Shown: positions 35,513 to 45,398 of the stretch, piece by piece
How positions within the stretch are numbered: the first letter of the stretch is position 1
Layout of the letters: every line of letters begins with the position of its first letter
Assembly: GCF_030695525.1 (NCBI RefSeq)
Contig: NZ_JAUYSS010000048.1
Coordinates: 17,296 to 81,295, forward strand
Direction: 5' to 3'
Source of the DNA: Daejeonella sp.
Lineage (GTDB): Bacteria > Bacteroidota > Bacteroidia > Sphingobacteriales > Sphingobacteriaceae
Length of the DNA: 64,000 nt
Notes under the pieces: model-generated
What the model was told of the DNA's origin: nothing
The model's database searches: none
What the model saw: the letters and a program-made list of their open reading frames with translations, nothing else
Program-made: the position numbers and the translations under genes

Positions 35513-35530
35513 TTTGTTAAAAAATGTTAA
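35513..35530 (+). promoter_or_regulatory. 18-base motif shared with the NEW3 operon leader
   Basis: TTTGTTAAAAAATGTTAA at 35513-35530 recurs exactly at 59607-59624, upstream of an unrelated operon. The TTTG may be a -33 element. See the findings. Confidence 0.45.
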
Positions 35531-35556
35531 TCCTTACTTTTTAACGTTTAAAAGGA

Positions 35557-35564
35557 TAAATTTG
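35557..35564 (+). promoter_or_regulatory. -7 element for the FKBP gene pair
   Basis: TAAATTTG matches TAnnTTTG and ends 8 bases before the ATG, which would give a very short or no leader. Confidence 0.38.
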
Positions 35565-35571
35565 CTGCAAT

Positions 35572-36042
35572 ATGAAAATTCACCTATTACTGTTCTCTAT
35601 TGTCATGGTGCTTGGATTAAGCTCGTGCCTTAAAGATGACTATGTTGACCCAACTGTTCAGTCACAAAAAGATGATGCAATCATTGTCAAATTTTTGACT
35701 GACAATAATATATCTGCAATAAAACATTCCAGTGGCTTGTATTATCAGATTATTCAATCAGGTTCCGGCAATATCACTTATACTGTTAATACAACCGTCA
35801 CCTCTAATTATACCGGAAGATTATTATCGGGCCAGGTTTTTGATAAATCAACCACTCAACCACTCGCTTTTAAGCTGGGTCAGGTTATTGTAGGCTGGCA
35901 GATCGGTGTTCCCCTGATCCAAAAGGGAGGTAAGATCAGATTATTCATTCCTTCTGGTTATGGATATGGACCTCAGGGTTCAGGCCCGATTCCCCCAAAT
36001 TCGGTACTCGATTTTGATATCGAATTGGTGGATGTTCAATAA
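35572..36042 (+). CDS. FKBP-type peptidyl-prolyl isomerase, lipoprotein
   Basis: 156 residues. The N-terminal signal ends in LGLSSCLKDD, a lipobox whose cysteine becomes the lipidated residue, so it sits in a membrane facing the periplasm. The FKBP domain (about 65-155) contains the VTSNYTGRLLSGQVFDKS strand-turn, VIVGWQIGVPLIQKGGKIRL and IPPNSVLDFDIELVDV, the classic active-site core. It speeds proline isomerisation in exported proteins. The next FKBP gene starts 12 bases later, so they form a pair. Confidence 0.92.
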   Translation: MKIHLLLFSIVMVLGLSSCLKDDYVDPTVQSQKDDAIIVKFLTDNNISAIKHSSGLYYQIIQSGSGNITYTVNTTVTSNYTGRLLSGQVFDKSTTQPLAFKLGQVIVGWQIGVPLIQKGGKIRLFIPSGYGYGPQGSGPIPPNSVLDFDIELVDVQ

Positions 36043-36054
36043 TAAAAACACAAA

Positions 36055-36927
36055 ATGAAACAATTTTTTAAATACACTTTAGCGGTTATATTTTTGGCAG
36101 GTATCCTTGTTTCTTGTGTAAAGGAATACGAGTCAATCGAAGTAATTGATGACCGTAATGTTAAGGAATACATACAGAAAAATAATTTATCTGTTCAGGA
36201 GTACAATGGTACAGGTGTTTATTATCAGGTAGTGAGTCCGGGTCTTGGAGCAGAAGTACAGTACTCAGAACTTACTCCCGCAATAATTACGATCCGCTCA
36301 TTGGATGGTAAATATGTAGCTGTTGATACGTTCAGCAGTGTGAGCAGATATTATAACTACCTTGGATATTTCAGTCCGGAAGCAGTTCGTGTTGGAATTA
36401 AGGAGGTGCTGAAAAAATCAAATGGAACGCTCAGGATAATTGTACCTTCACGCCTGGCATTTGGAAGGAATGGTACTGCACAAATACCCGGAAATTCTTC
36501 GCTCGATATTGTTGTGAAGGTTATGGAAAAGGATAAAATTCCACAATATGATGATTATACCATAACCAAATATCTGGAAAAGAATGCCTTGACAGGATTT
36601 TCTAAAACTCCCAGCGGTATTTATTATAAAATTGGTCAGCCGGGCACAGGAAGCCCGATTACAATTGATTCCACGGTGGTTGCAAATTATACGGGAAAAT
36701 TGCTAAATGGCACCTTGTTTGATCGGGTATTACCCGGAAGTGAGGCTACTTTTAGTCTGACTTCAGTTATAAAAGGCTGGCAGCAGGCAATACCCCTGAT
36801 TAATCAGGGCGGAAATATTCGTATGATCATTCCTTCAACACTCGGCTATGGTATGGAGGGCAGTTCGCCATCTATTCCACCATTTTCCTGTCTTGATTTT
36901 GAGGTCAATGTTACTGATGTCAAGTAG
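36055..36927 (+). CDS. two-domain FKBP lipoprotein
   Basis: 290 residues with a lipobox (LAGILVSCVKEY). Two FKBP-like modules follow. The first (about 60-160) is divergent: its GKYVAVDTFSSVSRYY loop lacks the normal VFD core, so its isomerase activity is doubtful. The second (about 190-288) is canonical with NYTGKLLNGTLFDRV, VIKGWQQAIPLINQGGNIRM and IPPFSCLDFEVNV. It therefore looks like a fusion of one structural and one active module. It is the second gene of the FKBP pair. Confidence 0.9.
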   Translation: MKQFFKYTLAVIFLAGILVSCVKEYESIEVIDDRNVKEYIQKNNLSVQEYNGTGVYYQVVSPGLGAEVQYSELTPAIITIRSLDGKYVAVDTFSSVSRYYNYLGYFSPEAVRVGIKEVLKKSNGTLRIIVPSRLAFGRNGTAQIPGNSSLDIVVKVMEKDKIPQYDDYTITKYLEKNALTGFSKTPSGIYYKIGQPGTGSPITIDSTVVANYTGKLLNGTLFDRVLPGSEATFSLTSVIKGWQQAIPLINQGGNIRMIIPSTLGYGMEGSSPSIPPFSCLDFEVNVTDVK

Positions 36928-36985
36928 TTTTCTTGCAATTTCCTGAGAAGCTGATACTCTTCAGAAATCAAATCTTTCCATTAGG

Positions 36986-37297
36986 ATGATTTATAAGAAG
37001 CATATTTTCATTTGCACAAATCAGCGCCCATCCGGTGCAAGAATTTGTTGCGGAGAGGAGCATGGTTCAGCGCTTGTCGCAGAATTTAAAAAATTGATAA
37101 AGAACAAGGGACTTGATGTTGAGATGAGAGCACAGCGGACAGGCTGTTTTGATATTTGTGAGCAAGGACCAACTGTTGCAATTTATCCTGAAGGAGTGTT
37201 CTACGGTAAAGTACAGCTAAGCGATGTCGAAGAAATCGTTTTCGAACACCTGGAAAATGACAGAATTGTCAGCCGCTTACAAATAATTGAAAAGTAA
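36986..37297 (+). CDS. thioredoxin-like [2Fe-2S] ferredoxin
   Basis: 103 residues of the thioredoxin-like ferredoxin family. The cysteine pattern, IFICTNQRPSGARICCG at the start and RTGCFDICEQGPTVAIYPEG in the middle, supplies four cluster ligands in the expected spacing: one N-terminal, one or two at the CC pair, and the CxxxC pair later. Family members hold a [2Fe-2S] cluster and pass single electrons. There is no redox partner next door. It is placed 58 bases after the FKBP pair, on the same strand. Confidence 0.9.
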   Translation: MIYKKHIFICTNQRPSGARICCGEEHGSALVAEFKKLIKNKGLDVEMRAQRTGCFDICEQGPTVAIYPEGVFYGKVQLSDVEEIVFEHLENDRIVSRLQIIEK

Positions 37298-37377
37298 ACA
37301 TCTAACCTCTACATTTCCTGCCTTATGAGTCCGGGCTTGAGCCCAATGTTATTAGCTTTATTTACGTTGGCAATCTG

Positions 37378-37445
37378 TCATGCCGAAGGATTGAGGCAAC
37401 TATTTTGAAGTGTAAATTAGATTTTTCGCTACGCTCTGAATGACA
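37378..37445. repeat. palindromic intergenic element ending in GTCAT/TGACA
   Basis: GTCATGCCGAAGG and a closing GAATGACA frame a 60-base stretch that also holds CTACGCTC wording seen in other copies of this repeat class. Related to the element at 31027. The 669-base space 37298-37966 holds this element and the dispersed repeat that follows; I see no gene in it. Confidence 0.5.
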
Positions 37446-37508
37446 AAATTCCTTAATTTAACCTGAGTTCGGTATAAGTAAGGGCACAAAATACTTTATA
37501 TTTGATCT

Positions 37509-37703
37509 GATAAAGCTCTGGAGCCACAATAATTGATTTTGGAAAGCAATACCTGTGTGTTATAGGTTAATTCAGCCCTTTCCTTCGGAGTATTTCCGGC
37601 AAGAAATCGCGTTCTACTTCAAATTAGGAATAGCCGGAAGATACCTCCTACGGCAAGGTTTATTTTACCCGGTTCTGTATTTCATTGGGACGGGCAGCCC
37701 GGC
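37509..37703. repeat. dispersed intergenic repeat, copy A (about 195 bp)
   Basis: This stretch is about 80-90% identical, outside an interior gap, to 52646-52896. Shared words include CCTGTGTGTTATAGG, GGAGTATTTCCGGCAAGAA and GGCAAGGTTTATTTTAC. It contains two conserved ends and a short variable middle. On the minus strand both copies keep a short frame containing RFLAGNTP and ERAE, so it may be a decayed gene end. Confidence 0.8.
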
Positions 37704-37946
37704 AGAAGGACCATTTGCCTTTTGAAATAAACCCGGGTGGCAGCTGTACCTTTTTGCCCAGGCAGATTGTTATACTTCAGAGGAATTTCCAGGCAAAAAC
37801 TATGGCAGAACACGGGTAAGCAGGACCGAAGAGAATCTGACCCTGCTTTCTAAAACAATAAAAAATCTTCAATCTAAATTTACCCTCAGAATGATTTTCT
37901 ATCGAACTCACTTTAATTAATGACATTGGGATTGACCTGACCTGTC

Positions 37947-37967
37947 AGTCCGGGCTTGACCCGGACT
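37947..37967. repeat. hairpin just after the CBS protein gene
   Basis: AGTCCGGG and CCCGGACT (8 bp) flank CTTGA. It follows directly on the CBS-gene stop on the minus strand but has no T-tract, so it is more like a repeat hairpin than a standard terminator. A related GGGCTTGAGCCC hairpin lies at about 37332. Confidence 0.45.
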
Positions 37968-38395
37968 CAACCACTAATATAATTCTGCAACTGCTCAATC
38001 GTCTGTTTTTGATCTTCAATTACAAATTTAACCAGATCGCCAATAGAAATCATTCCTGTAACCTTTCCGTTATCTATTACCGGTAAGTGGCGGATGTGCT
38101 TATCAGTCATAATCTGCATACATTGATCAATACTGGAATTCAGATTGATAACTTCCAGTTTGGCCGTCATTACATCTTTGATTTTTGTTTCTTTTGATGA
38201 TTTACCCTGCAAAATAATCTTCCGGGCATAATCCCGTTCTGTAAAAATCCCTTTTAATTCAGGCCCCTCCATTACCAGCAAAGCGCTGATATTTTTATCC
38301 ATCATAATTTGCAGCGCATCCAGTACAGAGGCATCCGGGTTAACAAAATAAATTGAATTGGATTTAGTCTGGAAAATATTACTTACTCTTTTCAT
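37967..38395 (-). CDS. CBS-domain pair protein
   Basis: 142 residues consisting of two CBS domains (about 15-70 and 80-140). The first has DALQIMMDKNISALLVMEGPELKGIFTERDYARKI and the second QIMTDKHIRHLPVIDNGKVTGMISIGDLVK, each with the usual strand-helix repeat and a final TERD/GDLV motif. Such pairs bind adenine nucleotides and act as sensors for partner enzymes or channels. No partner domain is attached, and it is alone on the minus strand, so its partner is unknown. Confidence 0.88.
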   Translation of the reverse strand: MKRVSNIFQTKSNSIYFVNPDASVLDALQIMMDKNISALLVMEGPELKGIFTERDYARKIILQGKSSKETKIKDVMTAKLEVINLNSSIDQCMQIMTDKHIRHLPVIDNGKVTGMISIGDLVKFVIEDQKQTIEQLQNYISG

Positions 38396-38624
38396 TACAG
38401 ATGGTTTATCTATTAAATATAGTTAATTATTCAATTGATATTATCCTGGAATTTTGATCATTGAAAATGATTAGGATTTTTTCGGAAGACCTGATTGATT
38501 AAGGGCTATATATAAGAATGTTTGAATTAAAAATTCTCATTGTTCCTGTAAAAATCCTTATCTATTTAAAATCTTACATGAAAATGATCAATAAAGTCAA
38601 TCTTATGCCCGTAATTTGCCTCAA

Positions 38625-38654
38625 TTTGCTAGTTATAATTAATATTTACTAGTG
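38625..38654 (+). promoter_or_regulatory. possible promoter of the DASH cryptochrome gene
   Basis: TTTG at 38625-38628 and TACTAGTG at 38647-38654 with an 18-base spacer approximate the -33/-7 pattern. The -7 element departs from TTTG in one base. A weak call. Confidence 0.3.
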
Positions 38655-38685
38655 TGAAGGTATTATGGGGGAGCCTTAAATAAAT

Positions 38686-40128
38686 ATGAGCGGTAAAACC
38701 ATTTTAGTTTGGTTTAGAAAAGATTTACGGATTCACGATAATGAGATTTTAGCGGAAGCGGTTCGAAAAGGTGGCAGGATTGTTCCTGTATATTGTTTTG
38801 ATCCGCGACAGTTTGAAATGACCTCATTTCAAACCCGGAAAACCGGTCTGATTCGTACCCGTTTTTTATTGGAAAGTGTGGCTGATCTACGCGACTCCTT
38901 TAAAAAGGCAGGAGGAGATCTTGTTATTAAATTTGGGCGGCCTGAAATTGTCATTCCTGAGCTTGTTGCAAAGTACCAGATAACTGAAGTTTATCACCAC
39001 CGTGAAGTAGCATCTGAAGAAACAAGGGTCTCAGCGGATGTAGAGAATGCACTTTGGAAGCTGAAAATTAATCTGAAGCATTTTATTGGGCATACACTCT
39101 ATCACAAAGAGGACTTGCCTTTTCCAATTAATAGTATCCCCGACATCTTTACCAGTTTTAGAAAGAAAGTTGAGCGTGACGGTTCGGTTAGAACTTGTCA
39201 TGAAACTCCGCATAGTATGAGTTTTCCTGAGAATCTGGAAACAAGTATTCTTCCGGATCTTTCTGACTTCGGGTTTGATGAGAATGAACCTGCTGATGTG
39301 AGATCCGTGATGAATTTCCATGGTGGAGAGACCGAGGCCTTGAAGCGGATTCAGGATTATTTCTGGGAGAAAAATGCCATTCAGAATTATAAGCAAACAC
39401 GTAATGGTCTTTTAGGTTCTGATTATTCATCCAAGTTTTCTGCCTGGATAGCTTTGGGATGTCTCTCACCAAGGGAGGTTTACTGGGAAATAAAAAAGTA
39501 TGAGCAGGTACATGGTACAGGTGATTCGACTTACAGTTTTTTTCTGGAGCTGTTATGGCGTGATTATTTCCGCTTCATGTTCAAAAAATACGGGAATAAA
39601 TTTTTTCAGAAAATTGGATTCAAGGGGGTGGCTCCTGAAGAAGGCGAAAATCAGCAAGAGCTTTTCGAACTATGGAAAAATGCCCAAACGGGTATTCCTT
39701 TTATCGATGCTAATATGACTGAATTGAATACAACCGGATTCATGAGTAACAGGGGGCGTCAGAACGTGGCTAGTTTCCTGGTGAAGGATTTGAAGGTTAA
39801 CTGGATGTGGGGAGCCTCCTATTTTGAAGAAAAATTAATTGACTATTGTCCTGCCAATAATTGGGGAAATTGGGCTTATGTTGCCGGTGTCGGAAATGAT
39901 CCAAAAGAATACAGGTATTTTAATGTACTCAAACAGGCGATGGAATATGATCCGCATGGAGAATATGTGAGGTTATGGATCCCCGAACTTTCCAAGGTAT
40001 ATGGATTGAATGTTCATCAGCCCTGGAATTTGTCGCAAACTGAACGTGCTGAATATCAATTGATAAACTATCTTGCTGCACCTCCATATGCACCTGAATT
40101 GGAAATTGTGAAAAAATCAAATAAATAA
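38686..40128 (+). CDS. DASH-type cryptochrome / photolyase
   Basis: 480 residues. The N-terminal MSGKTILVWFRKDLRIHDNE and YCFDPRQF wording is typical of the DASH cryptochrome antenna domain. The FAD-binding helical domain shows YSSKFSAWIALGCLSPREVY, WRDYFRFM, GRQNVASFLVKDLKVNWMWG, and a DYCPANNWGNWAYVAGVGND stretch with the family's NNWGNW core. DASH proteins repair pyrimidine dimers in single-stranded DNA under light. It stands alone, consistent with a single-gene unit. Confidence 0.92.
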   Translation: MSGKTILVWFRKDLRIHDNEILAEAVRKGGRIVPVYCFDPRQFEMTSFQTRKTGLIRTRFLLESVADLRDSFKKAGGDLVIKFGRPEIVIPELVAKYQITEVYHHREVASEETRVSADVENALWKLKINLKHFIGHTLYHKEDLPFPINSIPDIFTSFRKKVERDGSVRTCHETPHSMSFPENLETSILPDLSDFGFDENEPADVRSVMNFHGGETEALKRIQDYFWEKNAIQNYKQTRNGLLGSDYSSKFSAWIALGCLSPREVYWEIKKYEQVHGTGDSTYSFFLELLWRDYFRFMFKKYGNKFFQKIGFKGVAPEEGENQQELFELWKNAQTGIPFIDANMTELNTTGFMSNRGRQNVASFLVKDLKVNWMWGASYFEEKLIDYCPANNWGNWAYVAGVGNDPKEYRYFNVLKQAMEYDPHGEYVRLWIPELSKVYGLNVHQPWNLSQTERAEYQLINYLAAPPYAPELEIVKKSNK

Positions 40129-40275
40129 AAACGTTAATTAATGGCTTTTAAAGCATATTTCGACAGTTTTACTGAATATTTTTTTTAATTTTCCGGCGTG
40201 GATATTACGTGCGTTCCTGTATGCCCCAAAAATCAATTTAGCATACACTTTTACACGATTCTATCCTTAAAATCT

Positions 40276-40283
40276 TATTTTTG
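40276..40283 (+). promoter_or_regulatory. -7 element of the sucA operon
   Basis: TATTTTTG matches TAnnTTTG. The start point would fall near 40290, giving a leader of about 105 bases that holds the hairpin. Confidence 0.5.
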
Positions 40284-40306
40284 TGTCGCAAACACTTAGT
40301 TTTAAA

Positions 40307-40368
40307 TGAAACCTGCATGAGCTTACCGCTCACATAAATATAAAGAATTTAAGCTCATGCAAGCTTCA
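40307..40368 (+). promoter_or_regulatory. long hairpin in the sucA leader
   Basis: TGAAACCTGCATGAGCTTA (40307-40325) pairs with TAAGCTCATGCAAGCTTCA (40350-40368) with only two mismatches, closing a 24-base loop. It ends 27 bases before the sucA start codon. Its position suggests control of translation or transcript stability; no known riboswitch is recognised. Confidence 0.62.
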
Positions 40369-40395
40369 TGGCCATTATAGAGCAATAATATACTA

Positions 40396-43191
40396 ATGAA
40401 AAATTTATCATACCTCAATAACGCTAATTCTGCTTATATCGATTCTCTATATCAGCTATATAAAGAAGATCCGGCTTCGGTTGAGTTTGGCTGGCAGAAA
40501 TTCTTTGAAGGATTCGATTTTGGCCGAAGCTCTGATGCAGGAGTTGTTAGCACTGAAACTCCTGATCATTTCTTTAAAGAGATTAAAGTATTAAATCTTA
40601 TCAACGGTTACAGACAGCGGGGTCATTTATTTACTAAAACCAATCCTGTTCAGGAACGAAGGGCATATTTTCCCGGTAAGGAACTTTCAACCTTCGGTTT
40701 GGATAATGGGGATCTGGAAACAGTATTCAATGCAGGTGTTGAAGTAGGTATCGGCCCTGCCAAATTAAAAGATATCGTGGCTCTTGTTGAGCAAACCTAT
40801 TGTCAATCGATAGGGGTTGAATATAAATACGTAAGGAATCCTGAAAAACTGAAATGGTTTGAGTTAAGAATGGAATCTGAGCGTAATACGCCAAATTTCA
40901 GCATTGAGACCAAAAAAGGAATTCTGAAGAAACTGAATGAAGCCGTTGTTTTCGAGAACTTTCTGGGAACTAAATTCTTAGGCCAGAAACGATTTTCACT
41001 TGAAGGGGCAGAAACAGTTATTCCGGCTTTGGATTTTGTCATCGGTAAAGGAGCTGATCTTGGTATCGATGAGTTTGTGATCGGTATGGCACATCGTGGA
41101 CGTTTGAACGTTCTTGCCAATATTATGCAGAAAACCTATAAAGATATCTTTTCCGAGTTTGAGGGTAAAGGTTTTGATGCAAATACACCCTATGGCGGGG
41201 ATGTAAAATATCATTTGGGATATTCAACTGATGTTGAAACCGGATCGGGTAAAAAGGTTCATCTAAGCTTATGTCCTAATCCATCACACCTCGAAACAGT
41301 AGATTCAGTTGTTCAGGGCATGGTTCGCTCCAAGATTGATTTCAAATATGATGGTGATTATAAGCGTATTGCCCCAATTCTGATTCATGGTGATGCATCA
41401 CTTGCCGGGCAAGGTATAGCCTATGAAGTCCTGCAAATGGCGAAACTTGATGGGTATAAAACAGGTGGAAGTATTCACCTTGTGATCAATAACCAGGTAG
41501 GTTTTACAACGAATTATAAGGATGCAAGGTCTTCCACCTATTGTACCGATCTGGCTAAGGTGACACTATCTCCGGTATTTCATGTGAATGGAGATGATGT
41601 GGAGGCCATTATCTATGCGATCAATATGGCAGTAGAATACCGTCAGAAATATCATAATGATGTATTTATTGATATTTTATGTTATCGCCGTTACGGTCAT
41701 AACGAAGCGGATGAACCAAAATTCACACAACCACTTTTATATAAAGCGATTGAGAAACACCCGAATCCACGCGAGATCTATAATAAGAAATTAATGGAGC
41801 AGGGTAGCGTTGACGCCAATCTCGCGAAGGAGATGGAAAAGAACTTCCGTGCCTTGCTTCAGGAAAGGTTGAATGAGGCTAAAGAAGATCAAAGTTATTC
41901 GGCTGTTCATCAAATATTCGGTGGTTCATGGAAAGGTTTGCGGCTTGCAAAGGCAGGTGCCTTATATGAGCCGGTTAATACAGCCCTGCCAGCAGAGAAT
42001 ATTCTGTCCATTGCAAAGGAAATAAGCACTCTGCCGGGAGATAAGAAGTTTTTCAAGAAAATTGAAAAGCTTTTTGAAGAGCGTAGTAAGATGTCTGAGA
42101 CCAAAATATTCGACTGGGCTATGGCTGAGTTGATTGCCTATGGAACCTTGCTTCAGGAGGGTTTCAGAGTACGTGTGAGCGGACAGGACGTAGAGCGCGG
42201 TACCTTCTCTCACAGACATGCCGTAATTACCCTGGAGGATTCGGCAGAGGAATATATCCCATTGGCAATGCTTGACAATGGAGCAGCCAAATTCGAAATT
42301 TATAATTCACACTTATCTGAGTATGGAGTTTTGGGTTTTGAATATGGTTACGCATTGGCAAATCCAATGGCACTTACGATATGGGAAGCTCAGTTTGGTG
42401 ATTTTGTGAATGGCGCTCAGATTGTAATTGATCAATTTATAACCAGTGCTGAAACGAAATGGCAGCGATCCAATGGTTTGGTGATGCTTCTTCCTCATGG
42501 TTTTGAGGGACAGGGTCCTGAGCATTCTTCGGGAAGGATTGAGCGGTTCCTGGAAGCCTGTGCTGAAGACAATATACAAGTTGCCAATTGTACCACACCT
42601 GCAAACTTCTTCCATGTTTTGCGCAGGCAAATGAAACGGGATTTCCGCAAGCCTCTGGTTGTATTTACACCAAAGAGCCTGTTGAGAAGCGCACAATGTG
42701 TAAGCAAGCTGGATGAATTTACTGATGGACGGTTCAGGGAACTGATTGATGATACCTATGTTAAGGCTGCTGATGTAAAAAGGGTGTTATTCTGTAGTGG
42801 TAAGATTTATTATGATCTTCTTGAAAAGCAACAGACCGACAAAATAAAGGATACAGCGATTGTTCGTCTGGAACAATTATATCCATTACCTTTTGACCAG
42901 ATTGAAGCCATCAGAAGCAAATACAAACATGCCAAAGAGCATGTATGGGTACAGGAAGAACCTGAAAATATGGGTCCATGGCCATACATTTCCAGAAAAT
43001 ACCGGAATTCATCAATTAATTTTGATTTGGTTTCACGTAAAGAAAGCAGTAGTACAGCAACAGGTTATGCTAAGCAGCATATTGCCCAACAATTATATGT
43101 TATTGCCACTGCATTTGAAGCGAAAGCTGCAGGTTCTGAGGTAAAAAAACGGATAGAAAGAACAACGAAGAAAGTTGTTGATATTGACTAA
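40396..43191 (+). CDS. sucA: 2-oxoglutarate dehydrogenase E1 component
   Basis: 931 residues, the normal size. The N-terminal [20 protein letters not shown] segment and the E1 core show the thiamine-diphosphate region ([14 protein letters not shown], and [20 protein letters not shown] with the GDxx metal motif), then the C-terminal transketolase-like part with [19 protein letters not shown]. It decarboxylates 2-oxoglutarate in the citric acid cycle. The sucB gene follows 20 bases on, so they are coupled; the E3 gene lpdA is about 3 kb further. Confidence 0.97.
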   Translation: MKNLSYLNNANSAYIDSLYQLYKEDPASVEFGWQKFFEGFDFGRSSDAGVVSTETPDHFFKEIKVLNLINGYRQRGHLFTKTNPVQERRAYFPGKELSTFGLDNGDLETVFNAGVEVGIGPAKLKDIVALVEQTYCQSIGVEYKYVRNPEKLKWFELRMESERNTPNFSIETKKGILKKLNEAVVFENFLGTKFLGQKRFSLEGAETVIPALDFVIGKGADLGIDEFVIGMAHRGRLNVLANIMQKTYKDIFSEFEGKGFDANTPYGGDVKYHLGYSTDVETGSGKKVHLSLCPNPSHLETVDSVVQGMVRSKIDFKYDGDYKRIAPILIHGDASLAGQGIAYEVLQMAKLDGYKTGGSIHLVINNQVGFTTNYKDARSSTYCTDLAKVTLSPVFHVNGDDVEAIIYAINMAVEYRQKYHNDVFIDILCYRRYGHNEADEPKFTQPLLYKAIEKHPNPREIYNKKLMEQGSVDANLAKEMEKNFRALLQERLNEAKEDQSYSAVHQIFGGSWKGLRLAKAGALYEPVNTALPAENILSIAKEISTLPGDKKFFKKIEKLFEERSKMSETKIFDWAMAELIAYGTLLQEGFRVRVSGQDVERGTFSHRHAVITLEDSAEEYIPLAMLDNGAAKFEIYNSHLSEYGVLGFEYGYALANPMALTIWEAQFGDFVNGAQIVIDQFITSAETKWQRSNGLVMLLPHGFEGQGPEHSSGRIERFLEACAEDNIQVANCTTPANFFHVLRRQMKRDFRKPLVVFTPKSLLRSAQCVSKLDEFTDGRFRELIDDTYVKAADVKRVLFCSGKIYYDLLEKQQTDKIKDTAIVRLEQLYPLPFDQIEAIRSKYKHAKEHVWVQEEPENMGPWPYISRKYRNSSINFDLVSRKESSSTATGYAKQHIAQQLYVIATAFEAKAAGSEVKKRIERTTKKVVDID

Positions 43192-43211
43192 TAGAATTAA
43201 GAAAAACCATT

Positions 43212-44435
43212 ATGAGTTTAGTGATCAAAGTTCCGCCTGTAGGCGAATCTATTTCCGAAGTTACATTGTCCCAGTGGATCAAAAAAGACGGCGATTATGT
43301 TGAAATGGATGAAATTATTGCGGAGTTAGAATCTGATAAAGCAACATTTGAACTTACAGCAGAGAAAGCCGGAACTTTAAAAACCATTGCAAAGGAAGGT
43401 GATACACTTGAGATCGGCGCAGCTGTATGCAGCATTGAGGAAGGCGGTAGTCCCGCCGCCGCAAAACCTGCTGCAGAGGCTCCAAATGAACAACAAAGTC
43501 CTGCTGTAAAAGTAGAAGCTGCCAAAGCAAGTACTTATGCTTCAGGAGCTCCATCACCATCTGCCGCTAAGATTTTAGCCGAAAAGGGTGTTAACCCCGC
43601 TGATGTGAATGGCAGCGGAGTGGGAGGTAGATTGACCAAGGAAGATGCTTTGAAGGCAGCACCAGCCGCTAAAACTGAAAGTACTGCTTCAAAACCTGCC
43701 AGCAGCGCTCCTGTAGTAAAAGCAGCCGCAGGTTCAAGGGATGAAAGACGTGAAAAGATGTCTTCATTACGTAAAACAGTTGCTAAAAGATTGGTTACTG
43801 TTAAGAACGAGACAGCAATGCTTACTACTTTTAATGAAGTAGATATGCAGCCAATTATGGAACTGCGTTCCAAATACAAAGATAAGTTTAAAGAAAAATT
43901 TGGTGTGGGTTTAGGCTTCATGTCATTCTTTACCAAAGCTGTATGTGAAGCCCTGAAAGATTTCCCATCAGTGAATGCCCGAATTGAAGGGGAAGAGGTC
44001 GTATTTAATAATTTTGCAGATATTTCCATTGCTGTTTCAGCGCCCAAGGGATTAGTGGTCCCGGTAATCCGAAATGCTGAATCAAAATCTCTTGCAGAAA
44101 TTGAAGCTTCTGTAATGGAATTAGCTGTTAAGGCCCGCGACAGTAAATTAACTATCGAAGAGATGACCGGTGGAACATTTACCATCACCAATGGTGGTGT
44201 ATTTGGCTCCATGATGTCAACTCCGATCATAAATGCACCTCAATCGGCAATTTTGGGTATGCATAATATTGTGGAACGACCAGTTGCCCTGAATGGTCAG
44301 GTAGTGATCAGACCAATTATGTATGTTGCATTGTCATACGATCACAGAATTATTGACGGACGTGAGTCGGTAGGCTTCCTGGTAAGGGTAAAACAATTGC
44401 TGGAGGATCCGGCGAGGTTGTTGCTGGGGGTTTAG
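43212..44435 (+). CDS. sucB: dihydrolipoyllysine-residue succinyltransferase (E2)
   Basis: 407 residues. The lipoyl domain (1-75) has [14 protein letters not shown] around the modified lysine. A proline/alanine-rich linker follows, then a subunit-binding domain ([20 protein letters not shown]), then the catalytic domain with [18 protein letters not shown], where histidine and aspartate are the active site. It transfers succinyl to CoA. The operon with sucA has no E3 gene attached; lpdA lies downstream beyond two minus-strand genes. Confidence 0.96.
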   Translation: MSLVIKVPPVGESISEVTLSQWIKKDGDYVEMDEIIAELESDKATFELTAEKAGTLKTIAKEGDTLEIGAAVCSIEEGGSPAAAKPAAEAPNEQQSPAVKVEAAKASTYASGAPSPSAAKILAEKGVNPADVNGSGVGGRLTKEDALKAAPAAKTESTASKPASSAPVVKAAAGSRDERREKMSSLRKTVAKRLVTVKNETAMLTTFNEVDMQPIMELRSKYKDKFKEKFGVGLGFMSFFTKAVCEALKDFPSVNARIEGEEVVFNNFADISIAVSAPKGLVVPVIRNAESKSLAEIEASVMELAVKARDSKLTIEEMTGGTFTITNGGVFGSMMSTPIINAPQSAILGMHNIVERPVALNGQVVIRPIMYVALSYDHRIIDGRESVGFLVRVKQLLEDPARLLLGV

Positions 44436-44437
44436 CT

Positions 44438-44472
44438 TTGGAGTTATAAGTTGTAAGTTATACGTTGTAAGT
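44438..44472. repeat. degenerate 7-bp tandem array (TGTAAGT type), five units
   Basis: Units TTGGAGT, TATAAGT, TGTAAGT, TATACGT, TGTAAGT. It begins 3 bases after the sucB stop and ends directly against the terminator. The inverse-complement wording recurs at 55138. Confidence 0.82.
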
Positions 44473-44509
44473 AAAAAGGGTAGTTCATTTTAAATGAAGT
44501 ACCCTTTTT
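44473..44509 (+). terminator. rho-independent terminator of the sucAB operon
   Basis: AAAAAGGGTAGTTCAT pairs with ATGAAGTACCCTTTTT around a short loop with one mismatch and ends in a T-rich tail. The A-rich start makes it bidirectional, so it may also serve the minus-strand gene that ends at 44541. Confidence 0.85.
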
Positions 44510-44540
44510 AATGTTTAAAATATAGTGTTGGCTGCTGTAA

Positions 44541-45281
44541 TTACAGTCCTTTTGAGATATTGCCTGAACCACTTTTCTTGCTGTTCACCGTGGCGTTACC
44601 ACCGTATCTGATATCTCCTGAGCCACTCATCACGGCTTCCAGTTCTTTATCTGCAATAATTGAAATTTCTCCTGAGCCGCTTACTTTTGCACTGGTATTG
44701 GTAGTTTTCAAATTTCGGCCATCAAAATCACCTGAACCTGCAACAGTGATTCTGGCATTTTTTGCATAGCCTTTTGAACTGATTTTTCCTGAACCGCTGA
44801 TAACAGCAATGTAATTCTCCACCTCAATATTCACTGTCATACTACCTGAACCGCTGATGGTATTATTTAGGTTAGCCGACTTCACTTTGCCCTTCAACTC
44901 TACATTTCCTGAACCGCTAAGCACAAGATTGTTGAGGCTTTTGGCTTGTATATAAATATTAACTTTTCCACTATTATTCCAGCTGCGCTTGTTGAGTTGC
45001 TTTTTGTCGCGTATTTTTAAAATACCATTCTCCACTTTGGTTTCGATCTCATTAATCACATCGGAATCGCCTTCCAAACGTAAACTCTCGGTATTACTCA
45101 TCGTGATGTAGACATGGTGTCTTCCGGAAACAGTAATCCCCGAGAATCCTGATACCTGACGTTCATCGTCTCTCAGGTGCATTTTACTGTTTACTGCTGT
45201 TGTTGGGATCTTAGCTGTTGTGTATTCTGATCCAATGGCAATAAATAATGCCATTATGAGATATATTCTAAGGTGCTTCAT
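44541..45281 (-). CDS. head-GIN (DUF2807) exported protein
   Basis: 246 residues. A signal peptide (1-24) precedes a beta-solenoid built from repeated strands with SGSG turns, for example VVLSGSGNVEL-type, TISGSGSMTVN, VAGSGDFDG and VSGSGEISI. This regular turn spacing is the signature of the DUF2807 family, thought to form a right-handed beta-helix. Its role is unknown. In Bacteroidota such proteins are common at the surface or in the periplasm. Two ACCGGT palindromes lie upstream, near the start. Confidence 0.88.
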   Translation of the reverse strand: MKHLRIYLIMALFIAIGSEYTTAKIPTTAVNSKMHLRDDERQVSGFSGITVSGRHHVYITMSNTESLRLEGDSDVINEIETKVENGILKIRDKKQLNKRSWNNSGKVNIYIQAKSLNNLVLSGSGNVELKGKVKSANLNNTISGSGSMTVNIEVENYIAVISGSGKISSKGYAKNARITVAGSGDFDGRNLKTTNTSAKVSGSGEISIIADKELEAVMSGSGDIRYGGNATVNSKKSGSGNISKGL

Positions 45282-45398
45282 CTTAAATATTTTTTAATTA
45301 TTTACCGGTAAGGTGTACCGGTCTTTTAATTTTTATTTATTAAGATGAGACGCAGGTTTACAAATAAAGTTGCATGGTTATAAATATATTTTCAGATT

